Origin: Ohtaekwangia sp966211525
GTDB lineage: Bacteria > Bacteroidota > Bacteroidia > Cytophagales > Cyclobacteriaceae
DNA: 64,000 nucleotides
Assembly: GCA_966211525.1 (NCBI GenBank)
Contig: CBIHOZ010000015.1
Location: forward strand, 3,251-67,250
Direction of reading: 5' to 3'
The notes below the pieces were generated by a model. That model worked only from the letters and a program-made list of their open reading frames with translations. It ran no database searches and was not told the origin of the DNA. Shown piece after piece: positions 17,862 through 26,459 of this stretch (within the stretch, counting starts at the first letter, position 1; every line of letters starts with the position of its first letter). Made by a program: the position numbers and the translations under genes.

Positions 17862-18513
17862 CGGCTACCTGTGCATTCAGCACTTTATTGGAAAACGTGA
17901 TCGTGGTTTTATCGCCTGATGGTTCGTTCATATCAATGGACTTCACCGAGTAATCTTTCTTCTCGACACTCAACACGATCGTATGAAAAAATTCTTTGAG
18001 TGTTTTGGACACCGGTGTCATTTCCAGCAAATATGTTTTGTCGTTTTCAAAAACGCGTGTTGTAAAATCTTTACTGTCCAGTATAGTCCCCTGCACACAA
18101 TCAATCATGATCTTGTTTACCTGCTGAAACAGTTTGTTGGACTTTACATTGATGCGACTTTCTTTCTGATCATCTTTCACCAGCATCTTGTCGCCATTCA
18201 TAACCATGCGGTATGTAAAGGGCTTGGTATAGTCTATACGAACACGGTTGCTGCGCTTGAACCAGAATTTACCAGACGATGTAATGGTCTCCGTAAGCGC
18301 CAGCAATTCTTTCTGCTGCACGAAATCGCTCGTAATAGATTGGACTTTGGCAGATTCGGTAGCAAACTGTTTTTTGAACGCTGCCAGATCGCTTATCGAT
18401 TTATAGCCTGCATATTGTGCGGATGCCTGCAACGTAAACATGAGACAACCGGCCAGCAACAGTGTATATTTCGCTACATCTATGGTTCTGCTCTGTATGA
18501 ATTTTCTAAACAT
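17842..18513 (-). CDS. LolA-like outer-membrane carrier protein
   Basis: A 223-residue exported protein (hydrophobic N-terminus YTLLLAGCLMFTLQASAQ) followed by a LolA-type half-barrel: VQSITSDFVQQKELLALTETITSSGKFWFKRSNRVRIDYTKPF. That pattern, strand-rich with the conserved F/W and R residues, matches LolA relatives found in aryl-polyene and flexirubin clusters. It probably carries a hydrophobic intermediate or product across the periplasm. It overlaps both neighbours by a few bases (20 and 8), consistent with a tight operon. Confidence 0.87.
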   Translation of the reverse strand: MFRKFIQSRTIDVAKYTLLLAGCLMFTLQASAQYAGYKSISDLAAFKKQFATESAKVQSITSDFVQQKELLALTETITSSGKFWFKRSNRVRIDYTKPFTYRMVMNGDKMLVKDDQKESRINVKSNKLFQQVNKIMIDCVQGTILDSKDFTTRVFENDKTYLLEMTPVSKTLKEFFHTIVLSVEKKDYSVKSIDMNEPSGDKTTITFSNKVLNAQVADEVFAL

Positions 18514-19276
18514 ATGCCTTCTCGTTTAACAACTCATCTACTCTTACAACTTTTAAACCAAGTTTGGAAACGTGTTTCAGAAAGTCATCGAGTATATCGT
18601 GTGTGCTTTCGCTGTAATCGTGAAACAAAACAATATCGCCACCTTTCAGCGATCGGGTAACGCGATTGAAGAGCTTTGCGCGATCTTTTATCACCGTATC
18701 GAACGAGCGTACACTCCAGCCGATAACCGTATAATCACCGCTGCGAATGCCTTTTGCTACCATCGGGTTGGTAACACCATACGGTGGTCTGAAAAATTTT
18801 GGCTTAACACCCACTGCTTTTACAATGGCTTTGTCGGTATCTGCCAACTCCCGGGCTATACTACCGCCGGATTGCAGGTCGAACGTAGCTTTGTGCCAGT
18901 AGGTGTGATTGCCGATCAGGTGTCCTTCATTGTGTAAGCGCCTTGCCAGTTCAGGCTCACGCGCTACACGATGACCAATGCAAAAGAATGATGCTTTTAC
19001 GTTATGCTTATCCAATATAGCCAATATCTTTTCAGTCATACCGGCAATCGGGCCGTCATCAAATGTAATGGCTATAGCTTGCTGTGGTTTACCCTGGCAT
19101 TTTGCCGGGATAAAGAACTGCATCGATAAGTATAAAGAACCAAACGTGTGAAGAGCAATGAGTGGCGCTATAAGCGCAACATACCACCAGGCAGACATAC
19201 TATAGGTGGCATCCAACGCAAGCAGGACGATCAATAAAATCAGAAAGACAATATTGACTATCCAGAAGCGCGACAT
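18506..19276 (-). CDS. Polysaccharide deacetylase family (NodB fold)
   Basis: A 256-residue protein with two N-terminal hydrophobic helices (residues 4-45) and a NodB homology domain: ITFDDGP (metal Asp pair), GNHTYWHKATF (H-x3-H motif) and RPPYGVTNP, ending with VLFHDYSE. All the motif-1 to motif-4 residues needed for metal-dependent N- or O-deacetylation are visible. It is membrane anchored with the domain outside or facing the periplasm. Its presence inside the pigment operon suggests it removes an acetyl or acyl group from the product or a carrier; the substrate is unknown. Confidence 0.88.
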   Translation of the reverse strand: MSRFWIVNIVFLILLIVLLALDATYSMSAWWYVALIAPLIALHTFGSLYLSMQFFIPAKCQGKPQQAIAITFDDGPIAGMTEKILAILDKHNVKASFFCIGHRVAREPELARRLHNEGHLIGNHTYWHKATFDLQSGGSIARELADTDKAIVKAVGVKPKFFRPPYGVTNPMVAKGIRSGDYTVIGWSVRSFDTVIKDRAKLFNRVTRSLKGGDIVLFHDYSESTHDILDDFLKHVSKLGLKVVRVDELLNEKAYV

Positions 19277-20328
19277 GACTTCAGCAGGATGAATGAATGG
19301 TGTGTTCCAAAATACTGATTAAAGATCAGCACGTTCTTCGGCTTGCGACCGGTATCATGCAGCATGACAACCGAAGGGATGGTTTGCTCCTGTATCATTT
19401 TAGCAGCGAGCCAAAATGCAAATGAAGATGCAACGGGATGCTCGCCACTCAGGTGCTTGAACACACCGGTAGAACTTTCGGGGAACATCTTTACTGTATA
19501 GTCCAGTAACGTTGTATCTATACCGGCATCACCGCTGGTGCCCAGCAAAACAAAATCTATATCGTTGATCTTAAGATTTGCATCGCGAAGTAAGTTGTCC
19601 AAACCTTGCTTCAGCGTTTGTTCATCGGCCTTGTAAAATGTTGCTACGCCTTCAACACCTACAGCATTGTCATGGGCCTTTTCACCAGACAGAACAAAAT
19701 AGGCAGCGCCTTCTCCGTTAACGGTACCCTTGCCGGTTGTGAACAGTTTCAGGTTCGACTCGGGTTGCTGACGAAATATACCGAAGCGTTTTTGTATGGT
19801 GTGACTGAGGTCTGTAATTTCATCAACTCCTCCTACCAATACTTTCAGTTCGGGTTCTTCCTTTATCATCATCAATGCATCCAGCAATGAATTCTCGAAT
19901 GAGAACGCACCTTGTGTATACGTCTGATTATACCCCTGGCACTGCAACATCAACGCGATGAGCGAACCAATGGTATTGTGTGTCGATTGTATAAAGGGTG
20001 TAGGATTGAGTGCTTCTTCATTGTTCTCAACCATCTTGGTGAGAAATATACCGGTGTCTTCAAGGCAGCCATACCCGGTTCCGGTAATGATAGCGTCCGG
20101 CACAGCAATGTTGGCATCTTTCAACGCGATCGATCCGGCTGCTACACCCATTTTCAATACGCGGCTCATTCTGCGTAACTGGCGCGGATCGAACCACTGG
20201 GTATAGTCAGGTTCAACACAAGCCAGGCGCTCCGAGTTGTGTTCGGTCACTTCCGATAACAACGGTGCACCGCCCCATGTTTTCTGTGGCGATATAGTAC
20301 CCATGCCTGTAATGAAGATGCTAGCCAT
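19258..20328 (-). CDS. Ketosynthase-like chain length factor, no active Cys
   Basis: A 356-residue ketosynthase-fold protein starting FITGMGTISPQ. Where active ketosynthases have a Cys in TAC-S/A-S, this protein reads TYTQGAFSFENSLLDAL, so the nucleophile is lost; the first catalytic His motif (HGT) is replaced by LLGTSGDAG, and only the second region, HLSGEHPVASS, still keeps a GEH. This is the profile of a chain length factor that pairs with an active ketosynthase, as ApeC does with ApeO in E. coli aryl polyene synthesis. The obvious partner is the neighbouring gene 20362..21552. Confidence 0.85.
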   Translation of the reverse strand: MASIFITGMGTISPQKTWGGAPLLSEVTEHNSERLACVEPDYTQWFDPRQLRRMSRVLKMGVAAGSIALKDANIAVPDAIITGTGYGCLEDTGIFLTKMVENNEEALNPTPFIQSTHNTIGSLIALMLQCQGYNQTYTQGAFSFENSLLDALMMIKEEPELKVLVGGVDEITDLSHTIQKRFGIFRQQPESNLKLFTTGKGTVNGEGAAYFVLSGEKAHDNAVGVEGVATFYKADEQTLKQGLDNLLRDANLKINDIDFVLLGTSGDAGIDTTLLDYTVKMFPESSTGVFKHLSGEHPVASSFAFWLAAKMIQEQTIPSVVMLHDTGRKPKNVLIFNQYFGTHHSFILLKSCRASG

Positions 20329-20361
20329 TTCGATATATAGGTATATATAGTATATGCAGAT

Positions 20362-21552
20362 TTACTTCGAGAAAATAATGGATGAACAGTTCCCGCCAAA
20401 ACCGAAGGAATTGCTCATAACATGATTAACCGTTGTCTGCTCAAATTTCTGTTGTGGTATAATTTCAACTTCAGGCATCGTGGTTTCGAAACGCAGGTTG
20501 GGAAACACGCATTGATGCATGATCGCCAATACTGAGAATACGGCTTCTATACCTCCGCTTGCGCCCAGTGTGTGCCCGGTAAATGCTTTGGTAGAACTCA
20601 TGCGCGGAAGCTGATCACCGAAGAATCGTTTCACCGCTGTGCCTTCTGAAACATCGTTATTCAATGTACCGGTACCATGCAGGTTAATATAGTCTATAGC
20701 TGTTGCCGAAAGTCCACTCATGGCCAGTGCTTTTTGCATGGCAGCATACGAGCCTCGTCCTTCCGGCGATGATGCTGTCTGATGATAGGCATCATTCGTA
20801 TTACCATAACCGGCTACCGTAGCCAGCGATTTCTTTTTCTCCTGTTGAAGAACACGATCGGAAACAATTACCACAAACCCTGCACCTTCACCCAGGTTGA
20901 GACCTTTGCGTGTAGCATCGAAGGGTCTGCAAGGTTCTTTGTCGAGGATCATGAGGCTATTGAAACCGTTGAGGGTAAATTTAGAGAGAGCATCCGTTCC
21001 ACCGGCTACCACTACATCCAACATACCATGGTTGATGAGTCGCGATCCTAATGCTATAGCATTTACCGATGACGAACATGCAGTGTTGATTGTAGAAATG
21101 AAATGATGTATACCCAGATCGTCCGCGACAATCTCGGTTGATCTTCCGCACTCGTGATTTACCACATCGTGCAGTTTACCTTTGGACGGATTCTGATGAA
21201 ATGCGGGAAAGAAATTTTCGGTTCGATCCATACCGCCTACAGTTGTAGCCGAGATCAAACCCGTGCGCCATTTTTTAAGATCGATGCCTGCATGTGCCAC
21301 CGCTTCGCGGGCAGCCTGCAGTGCCAGCAGTGCTGTACGACTGGTATATTTCGCTAAACCTAATTTTTGTGCGAGTGCCTCGTTCGTGATCTTTACTTCC
21401 CCTACGGGCAGCACGCCACGATATACCGAATCGAACAACGTAATATCACCTATACCGGAAGTATGTTGCCGAAAAGAATGCATGCACTCCTCCACACCAT
21501 TTCCAATGGAGGTAATTACACCAAGACCAGCAACATGTATCGTGCCTTTCAA
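20362..21552 (-). CDS. Beta-ketoacyl-ACP synthase (catalytic)
   Basis: A 396-residue type II condensing enzyme with the complete Cys-His-His triad: NTACSSSVNAIALG, LHGTGTLNND and TKAFTGHTLGASGG. It should extend the polyene chain by decarboxylative Claisen condensation with malonyl-ACP. Placement between the cysteine-less chain length factor (19258..20328) and an ACP (21558..21815) argues for a heterodimeric KS-CLF on this ACP. Confidence 0.93.
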   Translation of the reverse strand: MKGTIHVAGLGVITSIGNGVEECMHSFRQHTSGIGDITLFDSVYRGVLPVGEVKITNEALAQKLGLAKYTSRTALLALQAAREAVAHAGIDLKKWRTGLISATTVGGMDRTENFFPAFHQNPSKGKLHDVVNHECGRSTEIVADDLGIHHFISTINTACSSSVNAIALGSRLINHGMLDVVVAGGTDALSKFTLNGFNSLMILDKEPCRPFDATRKGLNLGEGAGFVVIVSDRVLQQEKKKSLATVAGYGNTNDAYHQTASSPEGRGSYAAMQKALAMSGLSATAIDYINLHGTGTLNNDVSEGTAVKRFFGDQLPRMSSTKAFTGHTLGASGGIEAVFSVLAIMHQCVFPNLRFETTMPEVEIIPQQKFEQTTVNHVMSNSFGFGGNCSSIIFSK

Positions 21553-21557
21553 AACGA

Positions 21558-21815
21558 TCAGGCAGTTTGATTCGCACGGATATACTCCGCGATAGATTTC
21601 ACTGAGCGGAAGATTGAAGGTCCATCCTGTGGATTATCAATCTTTACCTTATAGTTCTGCTGTAACAGAACGATGAGCTCGAGCGCATCAATCGAATCAA
21701 GACCTAATCCATCACCAAACAAAGGCTGATCATCGCCTATATTTTCTGGTTTCAGGTGTTTTAAATTCAAAGCTTCAATGATCTGTTTTTTCAGATCTGC
21801 CATCAACTGTTCCAT
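21558..21815 (-). CDS. Acyl carrier protein
   Basis: An 85-residue carrier protein with the phosphopantetheine attachment motif GLGLDSIDALELIVLLQQ (Ser in DSID). It is the second ACP of the cluster; the other, at 28518, has the motif ELDSLDYIDLV. The two differ in helix-2 sequence, which would allow separate roles such as carrying the starter and the growing chain. It is modified by AcpS encoded at 8253. Confidence 0.92.
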   Translation of the reverse strand: MEQLMADLKKQIIEALNLKHLKPENIGDDQPLFGDGLGLDSIDALELIVLLQQNYKVKIDNPQDGPSIFRSVKSIAEYIRANQTA

Positions 21816-21820
21816 AGTTC

Positions 21821-22420
21821 CTACCGGTATAGTTTTGTTAATTCTTCTGCTGTGTGGGGCAACGCTAGTCCCCGTTTTTCTTTCTCTATCAAATATAAGA
21901 AAACATCATGGTGACTGTCCATTACATCGATCCACCCGGCTATACAAGCCTGCACCGATGGTTGTTGCATCACCTGGTTTACATACGCTTCGTGCAGCCC
22001 GGCATCAAAAGAAGGTGATACAAAAAACGTAGTCTCACCTTTAATTTTATGCCTGATGCAAATTTCGCCAGATACGATGTTAGGCAGTGTATATACAAAC
22101 AACGCAGGACTTGAAGATGTTTTGGCAGCTTCGTGATACCGCACATCGGTATCGAGACTTGCGTGTGCATTGGACAGTACCAGCGACACCGTTTCGGGAG
22201 CGTATTGCTTTATCGGCAAATCGCGAAGCAGCACTTCTGTTGCCAGAAAGCCCAGCTTGGCGAGCCGATCCATTTTATAAAATTTAGGATACTCCGGGGA
22301 GAAGTGATCGTAAGCGCCCGTCAGAAAATCATCCAGGGGAACGGATGTATTCTCAAATGCCAACGTGCCCTGATGATAAATAGCCTGCTTACGAATTTTA
22401 CTGCTGCCCGAAATAAACAT
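21821..22420 (-). CDS. Short ketosynthase-like protein, no catalytic Cys
   Basis: A 199-residue protein similar to the N-terminal half of ketosynthases as found in aryl polyene clusters (Ketoacyl-synt_2 type). Recognisable parts are KMDRLAKLGFLATEVLL, VSLVLSNAHASLDTDVRYHE and ETTFFVSPSFDAGLHEAYVNQV, where the nucleophile position carries Ser-Pro-Ser-Phe instead of Cys. It is half the length of a full ketosynthase, so it cannot be one alone. A structural partner or remnant of another condensing enzyme is likely; I see no frameshift joining it to another ORF. Confidence 0.78.
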   Translation of the reverse strand: MFISGSSKIRKQAIYHQGTLAFENTSVPLDDFLTGAYDHFSPEYPKFYKMDRLAKLGFLATEVLLRDLPIKQYAPETVSLVLSNAHASLDTDVRYHEAAKTSSSPALFVYTLPNIVSGEICIRHKIKGETTFFVSPSFDAGLHEAYVNQVMQQPSVQACIAGWIDVMDSHHDVFLYLIEKEKRGLALPHTAEELTKLYR

Positions 22421-22429
22421 ATATATACT

Positions 22430-23677
22430 TTAGTTACGAGACATGCGCTCGTTTACATCAATCAGTTTTACCAGGCGCTTGAGCGAATTGCTGTGATCGC
22501 TCACATACGGGTTGTTTTGATCCCACACATACCCTGCGAGTACAGAACAGATCTGACTCTTGATAACCGGATCCGGATTTTTAGAGAAGAATACTTTCTC
22601 CAACGTACCATCATACCAGGCCATTACATACGTGCGAAATACATCTACACCCTGCTGCACTACTTTCGTATAGTCTCTGTCCCAATCAACAGACTCGCCT
22701 TTCAGTTTACGCACCACCTGCTTACTTGCCAAATGGCTGGACACTGTAGCGAACATTACACCTGACGAGAAGATCGGGTCGAGGAATTCCGTAACGTTAC
22801 CGGTTAACACAAATCCTTTTCCGTAGAACTTATCGGTAGTGGCAGACCATGCTTCGAGTTTGCGTGGTTCGTCCCATACCCATTTCACATCACCGAAACG
22901 TTTCTTCAAGTACGGGTGTCCTTCGATGCACGCTTTGTATTGTGCCGAAAGATCGCCCGGTATATTGTTGAAGTAGTCGAAGCCCCCTACAAAGCCGAGG
23001 GATGTAACACCGTTGGAGAATGGAATGATCCATGTCCAGAAGCCCGGTGCATACATGATCGCGATGATACGGTTCGGTTCGTCAAAGTTATCGCGGTGCA
23101 CATCGTGTACATGCGCGAATACAGCCTTGCGCGGGTCCAGGTTGGACGGTTTATCCAGGTTAAATAACCTTGGTATAACGCGACCATATCCACTGGCATC
23201 AATGATGAAACGCGCTGCTATTTTTTCGGTAGAACCATCGAGTCGCTGTACGGTTGTAACCGAGCTTTCGTCTTCAAAAAATTCGATGGCTGTAACCGTT
23301 GTCTCAAAATCTACCTGTACACCTTTGCGTTGTACTTCTGTCGCGAGCGTCAGGTCGAACTCGGCACGTTGCACCTGCCAGGTCCAGTTCCAACCTTTTG
23401 AAAACTGATCGCTGAAATTGAAGTCTGATACATTCTCTCCTTTCAAAAATTTAGCACCAAACTTTTGCTGAAAGTTCTTTGCCTTTACTGCTTCCAGTAA
23501 ACCGGCATCATCCAATACTTCCATGCAACGCGGTAATAAACTTTCTCCGATAACAAAACGCGGAAACTTTTCACGTTCAACAACTCGCACACTCAATCCG
23601 GCTTTGTGAATGATAGAAGCTGCGATGCTACCAGCAGGGCCTGCTCCAATTACCAAAACGTCAATTTTTTCTTTCAT
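22430..23677 (-). CDS. Flavin-dependent halogenase-like oxidoreductase
   Basis: A 415-residue FAD protein with GAGPAGSIAA at residues 11-20. It carries WTWIIP at residues 214-219, matching the WxWxIP motif that marks flavin-dependent halogenases, and FLDPIFSSGV near 298, similar to the second halogenase motif; a Lys in GAKFLKGE near residue 76 could be the catalytic lysine. Some flexirubins are chlorinated on the ring, so chlorination of the aryl head group is plausible. Related flavoproteins without halide use act as hydroxylases or reductases, so this is not certain. Confidence 0.82.
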   Translation of the reverse strand: MKEKIDVLVIGAGPAGSIAASIIHKAGLSVRVVEREKFPRFVIGESLLPRCMEVLDDAGLLEAVKAKNFQQKFGAKFLKGENVSDFNFSDQFSKGWNWTWQVQRAEFDLTLATEVQRKGVQVDFETTVTAIEFFEDESSVTTVQRLDGSTEKIAARFIIDASGYGRVIPRLFNLDKPSNLDPRKAVFAHVHDVHRDNFDEPNRIIAIMYAPGFWTWIIPFSNGVTSLGFVGGFDYFNNIPGDLSAQYKACIEGHPYLKKRFGDVKWVWDEPRKLEAWSATTDKFYGKGFVLTGNVTEFLDPIFSSGVMFATVSSHLASKQVVRKLKGESVDWDRDYTKVVQQGVDVFRTYVMAWYDGTLEKVFFSKNPDPVIKSQICSVLAGYVWDQNNPYVSDHSNSLKRLVKLIDVNERMSRN

Positions 23678-23756
23678 TGCTACAGTTCTAGTTGGGACTT
23701 TATTTTCTATATGTCTGATTCTTTCTTAACGTGGGCTATATATAGCACTTCATTTA

Positions 23757-24821
23757 CTATACCGGCTTACACACCAGCAGGGTGTTACCTACTCCCAGCA
23801 TATCTTTCTGCTCTGCTACTTCGAAGCCTGCTTCTTTGATAAAGCCTTTAAATATATCAGAGTGATACATCTGGCTGTTACCATTAGCCATGGCGGTGAA
23901 GTATATAGAAGTTTGCTGCAATGCAAACGCTCCTACCTGGAATCGCTGGCAATCCCAGAACGGTTCAAGTATATATACACTTCCGCCCGGGTTCAACGCC
24001 TGGCGGCAGCGTTTCAGAATGGATATGATCTGCTCATCGGAGAAACAATCGAGGAACTGACTCATCCATATAGCATCAAAACCTTTCGGGAACGGAAGCG
24101 ATTCAACGAGTATATCACTTTCGTGGAAACGGATACGATCGCCAAAGCCTCTCGCAGTAATATTTTTATTGGCCATATTTACCTGGCCCGGTAAATCAAA
24201 AATTGTAACGATAACATCCGGATCGTGCTGGAAACATTCCAACGCCCACTTACCGGTGTTACCACCTATATCCAGTAATGATTTCGGTTTATGCTTGAAC
24301 ACGATTGGCAATACATCTGCAAAAGACGCATCTGAATAGTAATGATCAAACGCCAGCCAGCTCTCTCTTACTTTCGGAGGAAAGTGTGCAAGCGCACGGT
24401 ATAGTGTAGGCCAGTCACCAAACACTTTTAATCCTTCCGGCTTACCGTTCTCTATACTCTTGTCCAATGTAAATAAACCCTGATAGCATACATCGTTCAT
24501 GAAATCGAAGTTCACTTGTGTAAGTTTATCATTCAGTATGAAGGTTGCTGTCTTCGTTACTTTATATATACCCTCCTTGCAAGTGAGCAACCCTATACCC
24601 AGTGCCGCTTCCATCAATACGCGTACACCGTATTTGGATACATTTGTTTTTTCAACCACCTGCTCCTGCGTAAGACCGTCAGCATGTTGTTGAATGAGTT
24701 GCAGTATACCAGTGTCGCGCAGTACGCGGGTTGTCTGAAAAACGGCTGGAGCAAACGCTATCCATTGTGCCTTTTCAATTGACTGTAGAGCTGTGAGTTT
24801 GTCTTCTTCAAAAAAATTCAT
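23757..24821 (-). CDS. SAM-dependent O-methyltransferase
   Basis: From ATG 24821 (MNFFEEDKL...) the protein has about 354 residues. An N-terminal winged-helix dimerisation domain (LTQEQVVEKTNVSKYGVRVLMEAA) is followed by a class I methyltransferase with the SAM motif SLLDIGGNTGKWALECF and the later IFDLPGQVNMA and LNPGGSVYILEPF stretches. This is the architecture of small-molecule O-methyltransferases of the acetylserotonin/hydroxyneurosporene type. It probably methylates a phenolic hydroxyl of the pigment. An upstream in-frame start at 24932 would overlap the neighbouring ketosynthase by 103 bases and is rejected. Confidence 0.88.
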   Translation of the reverse strand: MNFFEEDKLTALQSIEKAQWIAFAPAVFQTTRVLRDTGILQLIQQHADGLTQEQVVEKTNVSKYGVRVLMEAALGIGLLTCKEGIYKVTKTATFILNDKLTQVNFDFMNDVCYQGLFTLDKSIENGKPEGLKVFGDWPTLYRALAHFPPKVRESWLAFDHYYSDASFADVLPIVFKHKPKSLLDIGGNTGKWALECFQHDPDVIVTIFDLPGQVNMANKNITARGFGDRIRFHESDILVESLPFPKGFDAIWMSQFLDCFSDEQIISILKRCRQALNPGGSVYILEPFWDCQRFQVGAFALQQTSIYFTAMANGNSQMYHSDIFKGFIKEAGFEVAEQKDMLGVGNTLLVCKPV

Positions 24822-24829
24822 AAGCAGGT

Positions 24830-25948
24830 TTATTGATTGACTTTTTCCACAACAAGTGCGGCATTGCATCCGCCAAAGCCGGAAGCAGTTTTTAAAATTC
24901 TTTTCAGTGGTTTGGATTGAAACGTACTGCAAACATTTATCTCTTTTGGAACGCCAAACGTATCGAAACCGCGCGTGGGTATCAATTCGTTCTTCAAGAG
25001 ACCATGTATGGTTATGATCGTTTCAATAACACCGGCTGCACCCAGTGTGTGGCCGTAGTATCCTTTCAAACTGTTGAGTGGAGTTTTACTCAAGCCTGCA
25101 TAATTAAAGGCTTTCGCTTCCATCTCGTCATTATATATAGTAGCGGTTCCGTGAGCCGATACAAAGTCTATATCTGCCGGAGTAAGCTCTGATGTCTGAA
25201 GTGCATGTGTGATTGCAAAGGCAAGCTCTTCACCGGTACGCGAAGGACCCGATATATGGTTCGCATCGTTGCTCACACCACTTCCCAGTAAACGCACTTC
25301 AGGAGTTATACCGAGTGATGCAGGATCTGCCGACAGTATCATAACACCGGCAGCTTCACCGAGATTTATACCGGTACGATTGGCATCAAAAGGTTTACAG
25401 TGCGCAGGACTTATTGCCTGCAGACTTTGAAACCCCGATACTACAAAGCGACTTAAGACATCGGCACCAAGTATAACAGCATGATCGTACTGTCCATTTT
25501 CCAGGAAGCGTTTCGCTATAATCAGCGCCAGCACCCCGGATATACAGGCGTTGGACACCACTATATTTTTCTTAAAACCAAATATACCACCGAGATACTC
25601 TGCTACTGCGTGCAAATGTATTCGTGGATGATTGGCGTTCTCGTGATCGAGTTGATCTATATTTCCCTTTGTGGTTGACAGAATAAAAATTGTTTTATCT
25701 GCCGGAAGGGTAAACTTCTTCAATGCGGCATCCAGTGCTTTTATACTGATCTCTTCAAAACGTGTATGTGTGTCAGCGGGTGCCAGGTTGTCGATAGCAG
25801 ATGCCATGAAAGGTTTATCGTTCCATGAAGTATTGTTAACCGACTTCACGCCTGATATACCATTGCGTATAGCGCTGTAGTTGTCTTCGCTGGTAGCACC
25901 CAGCGGAGAAACGATACTATCTGCTACTGACCATACTGCTCGTGCCAT
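24830..25948 (-). CDS. Beta-ketoacyl-ACP synthase (catalytic)
   Basis: A 372-residue condensing enzyme with a complete triad: VVSNACISGVLALIIA (Cys), FVSAHGTATIYND (first His) and LKGYYGHTLGAAG (second His). It differs from the other two active ketosynthases in the cluster around the active site and the N-terminus is shorter, so it may take a separate step such as the first condensation on the aromatic starter. Its start codon overlaps the thioesterase stop by one base (TAATG), a sign of coupled translation. Confidence 0.92.
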   Translation of the reverse strand: MARAVWSVADSIVSPLGATSEDNYSAIRNGISGVKSVNNTSWNDKPFMASAIDNLAPADTHTRFEEISIKALDAALKKFTLPADKTIFILSTTKGNIDQLDHENANHPRIHLHAVAEYLGGIFGFKKNIVVSNACISGVLALIIAKRFLENGQYDHAVILGADVLSRFVVSGFQSLQAISPAHCKPFDANRTGINLGEAAGVMILSADPASLGITPEVRLLGSGVSNDANHISGPSRTGEELAFAITHALQTSELTPADIDFVSAHGTATIYNDEMEAKAFNYAGLSKTPLNSLKGYYGHTLGAAGVIETIITIHGLLKNELIPTRGFDTFGVPKEINVCSTFQSKPLKRILKTASGFGGCNAALVVEKVNQ

Positions 25949-26361
25949 TATACCTCCATCTTGTTTTTCCAGGCTTGAAAAAATTCAGGCACGGTGAGTT
26001 GCAATTGAAAATTCTTAATGTCTACAAATACCTGCATGGTACTGCCTACAGCTACAAGGTCGTTTGATACCGACTCGTACATGTTGTAACTGAATTTAAG
26101 TTTCGCTGCGTTGGTAGGCTCGTATATAGATTCTACAATAACTGAATTACCGTAACGAAGAGGCTTCTTATAATCGCACTGTGCTGAAACCACCGGCACT
26201 GCTAATCCGTTCTTGTAAAAGTCGAGATAGGAAATTCCATATTTCATACCGAATGCTTCACGGCCATCTTCAAAATATCGGAGGTAATGGCCATGCCACA
26301 CAATGCCGAGCGGGTCGGCCTCATTGAATCGCACGATAACTTCTGTTCGGTAAATCAGCAC
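25948..26361 (-). CDS. 4HBT-family acyl thioesterase
   Basis: A hot-dog thioesterase of 4-hydroxybenzoyl-CoA type: TEVIVRFNEADPLGIVWHGHYLRYFEDGREAFG contains the conserved Asp and the HGHY helix start. It could release a shunt product or free acid from an ACP; ApeK plays a comparable role in E. coli. No ATG is available near the expected N-terminus. GTG 26361 gives VLIYRTEV..., the normal family start. A TTG at 26391 would place the start inside the terminator-like hairpin and is less likely. Confidence 0.85.
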   Translation of the reverse strand: MLIYRTEVIVRFNEADPLGIVWHGHYLRYFEDGREAFGMKYGISYLDFYKNGLAVPVVSAQCDYKKPLRYGNSVIVESIYEPTNAAKLKFSYNMYESVSNDLVAVGSTMQVFVDIKNFQLQLTVPEFFQAWKNKMEV

Positions 26362-26377
26362 AATTTGGGGGGTATTT

Positions 26378-26429
26378 AAACAAAAGCACAAAGCTAAAAG
26401 CTTATTTGAGAAAACTTTCAGCTTTGTGC
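26378..26429 (-). terminator. Hairpin terminator inside the pigment cluster
   Basis: Ten bp (GCACAAAGCT at 26386-26395 with AGCTTTGTGC at 26420-26429), extended by further AAAG/CTTT pairing, are followed on the minus strand by TTTTGTTT. It lies after the gene at 26460 and only about 17 bases before the thioesterase GTG, so it should terminate or attenuate transcription coming from the upstream half of the cluster. Confidence 0.75.
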
Positions 26430-26459
26430 CTTTAGAATCTTACTTTTTATCGGATGATC

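Noticed and set aside
17983..18660. 225-residue plus-strand ORF across the LolA-like and deacetylase genes
   Set aside because: It spans the junction of two overlapping, well-supported genes on the other strand and is rich in Cys/His/Phe as expected for an antisense frame.
22133..22765. 210-residue plus-strand ORF opposite the halogenase-like and short ketosynthase-like genes
   Set aside because: Antisense frame with no recognisable domain; both minus-strand genes fit conserved cluster content.
26362..26391. TTG start giving the thioesterase ten more residues
   Set aside because: The added residues are encoded within the terminator hairpin and match no family N-terminus; GTG 26361 gives the normal length.
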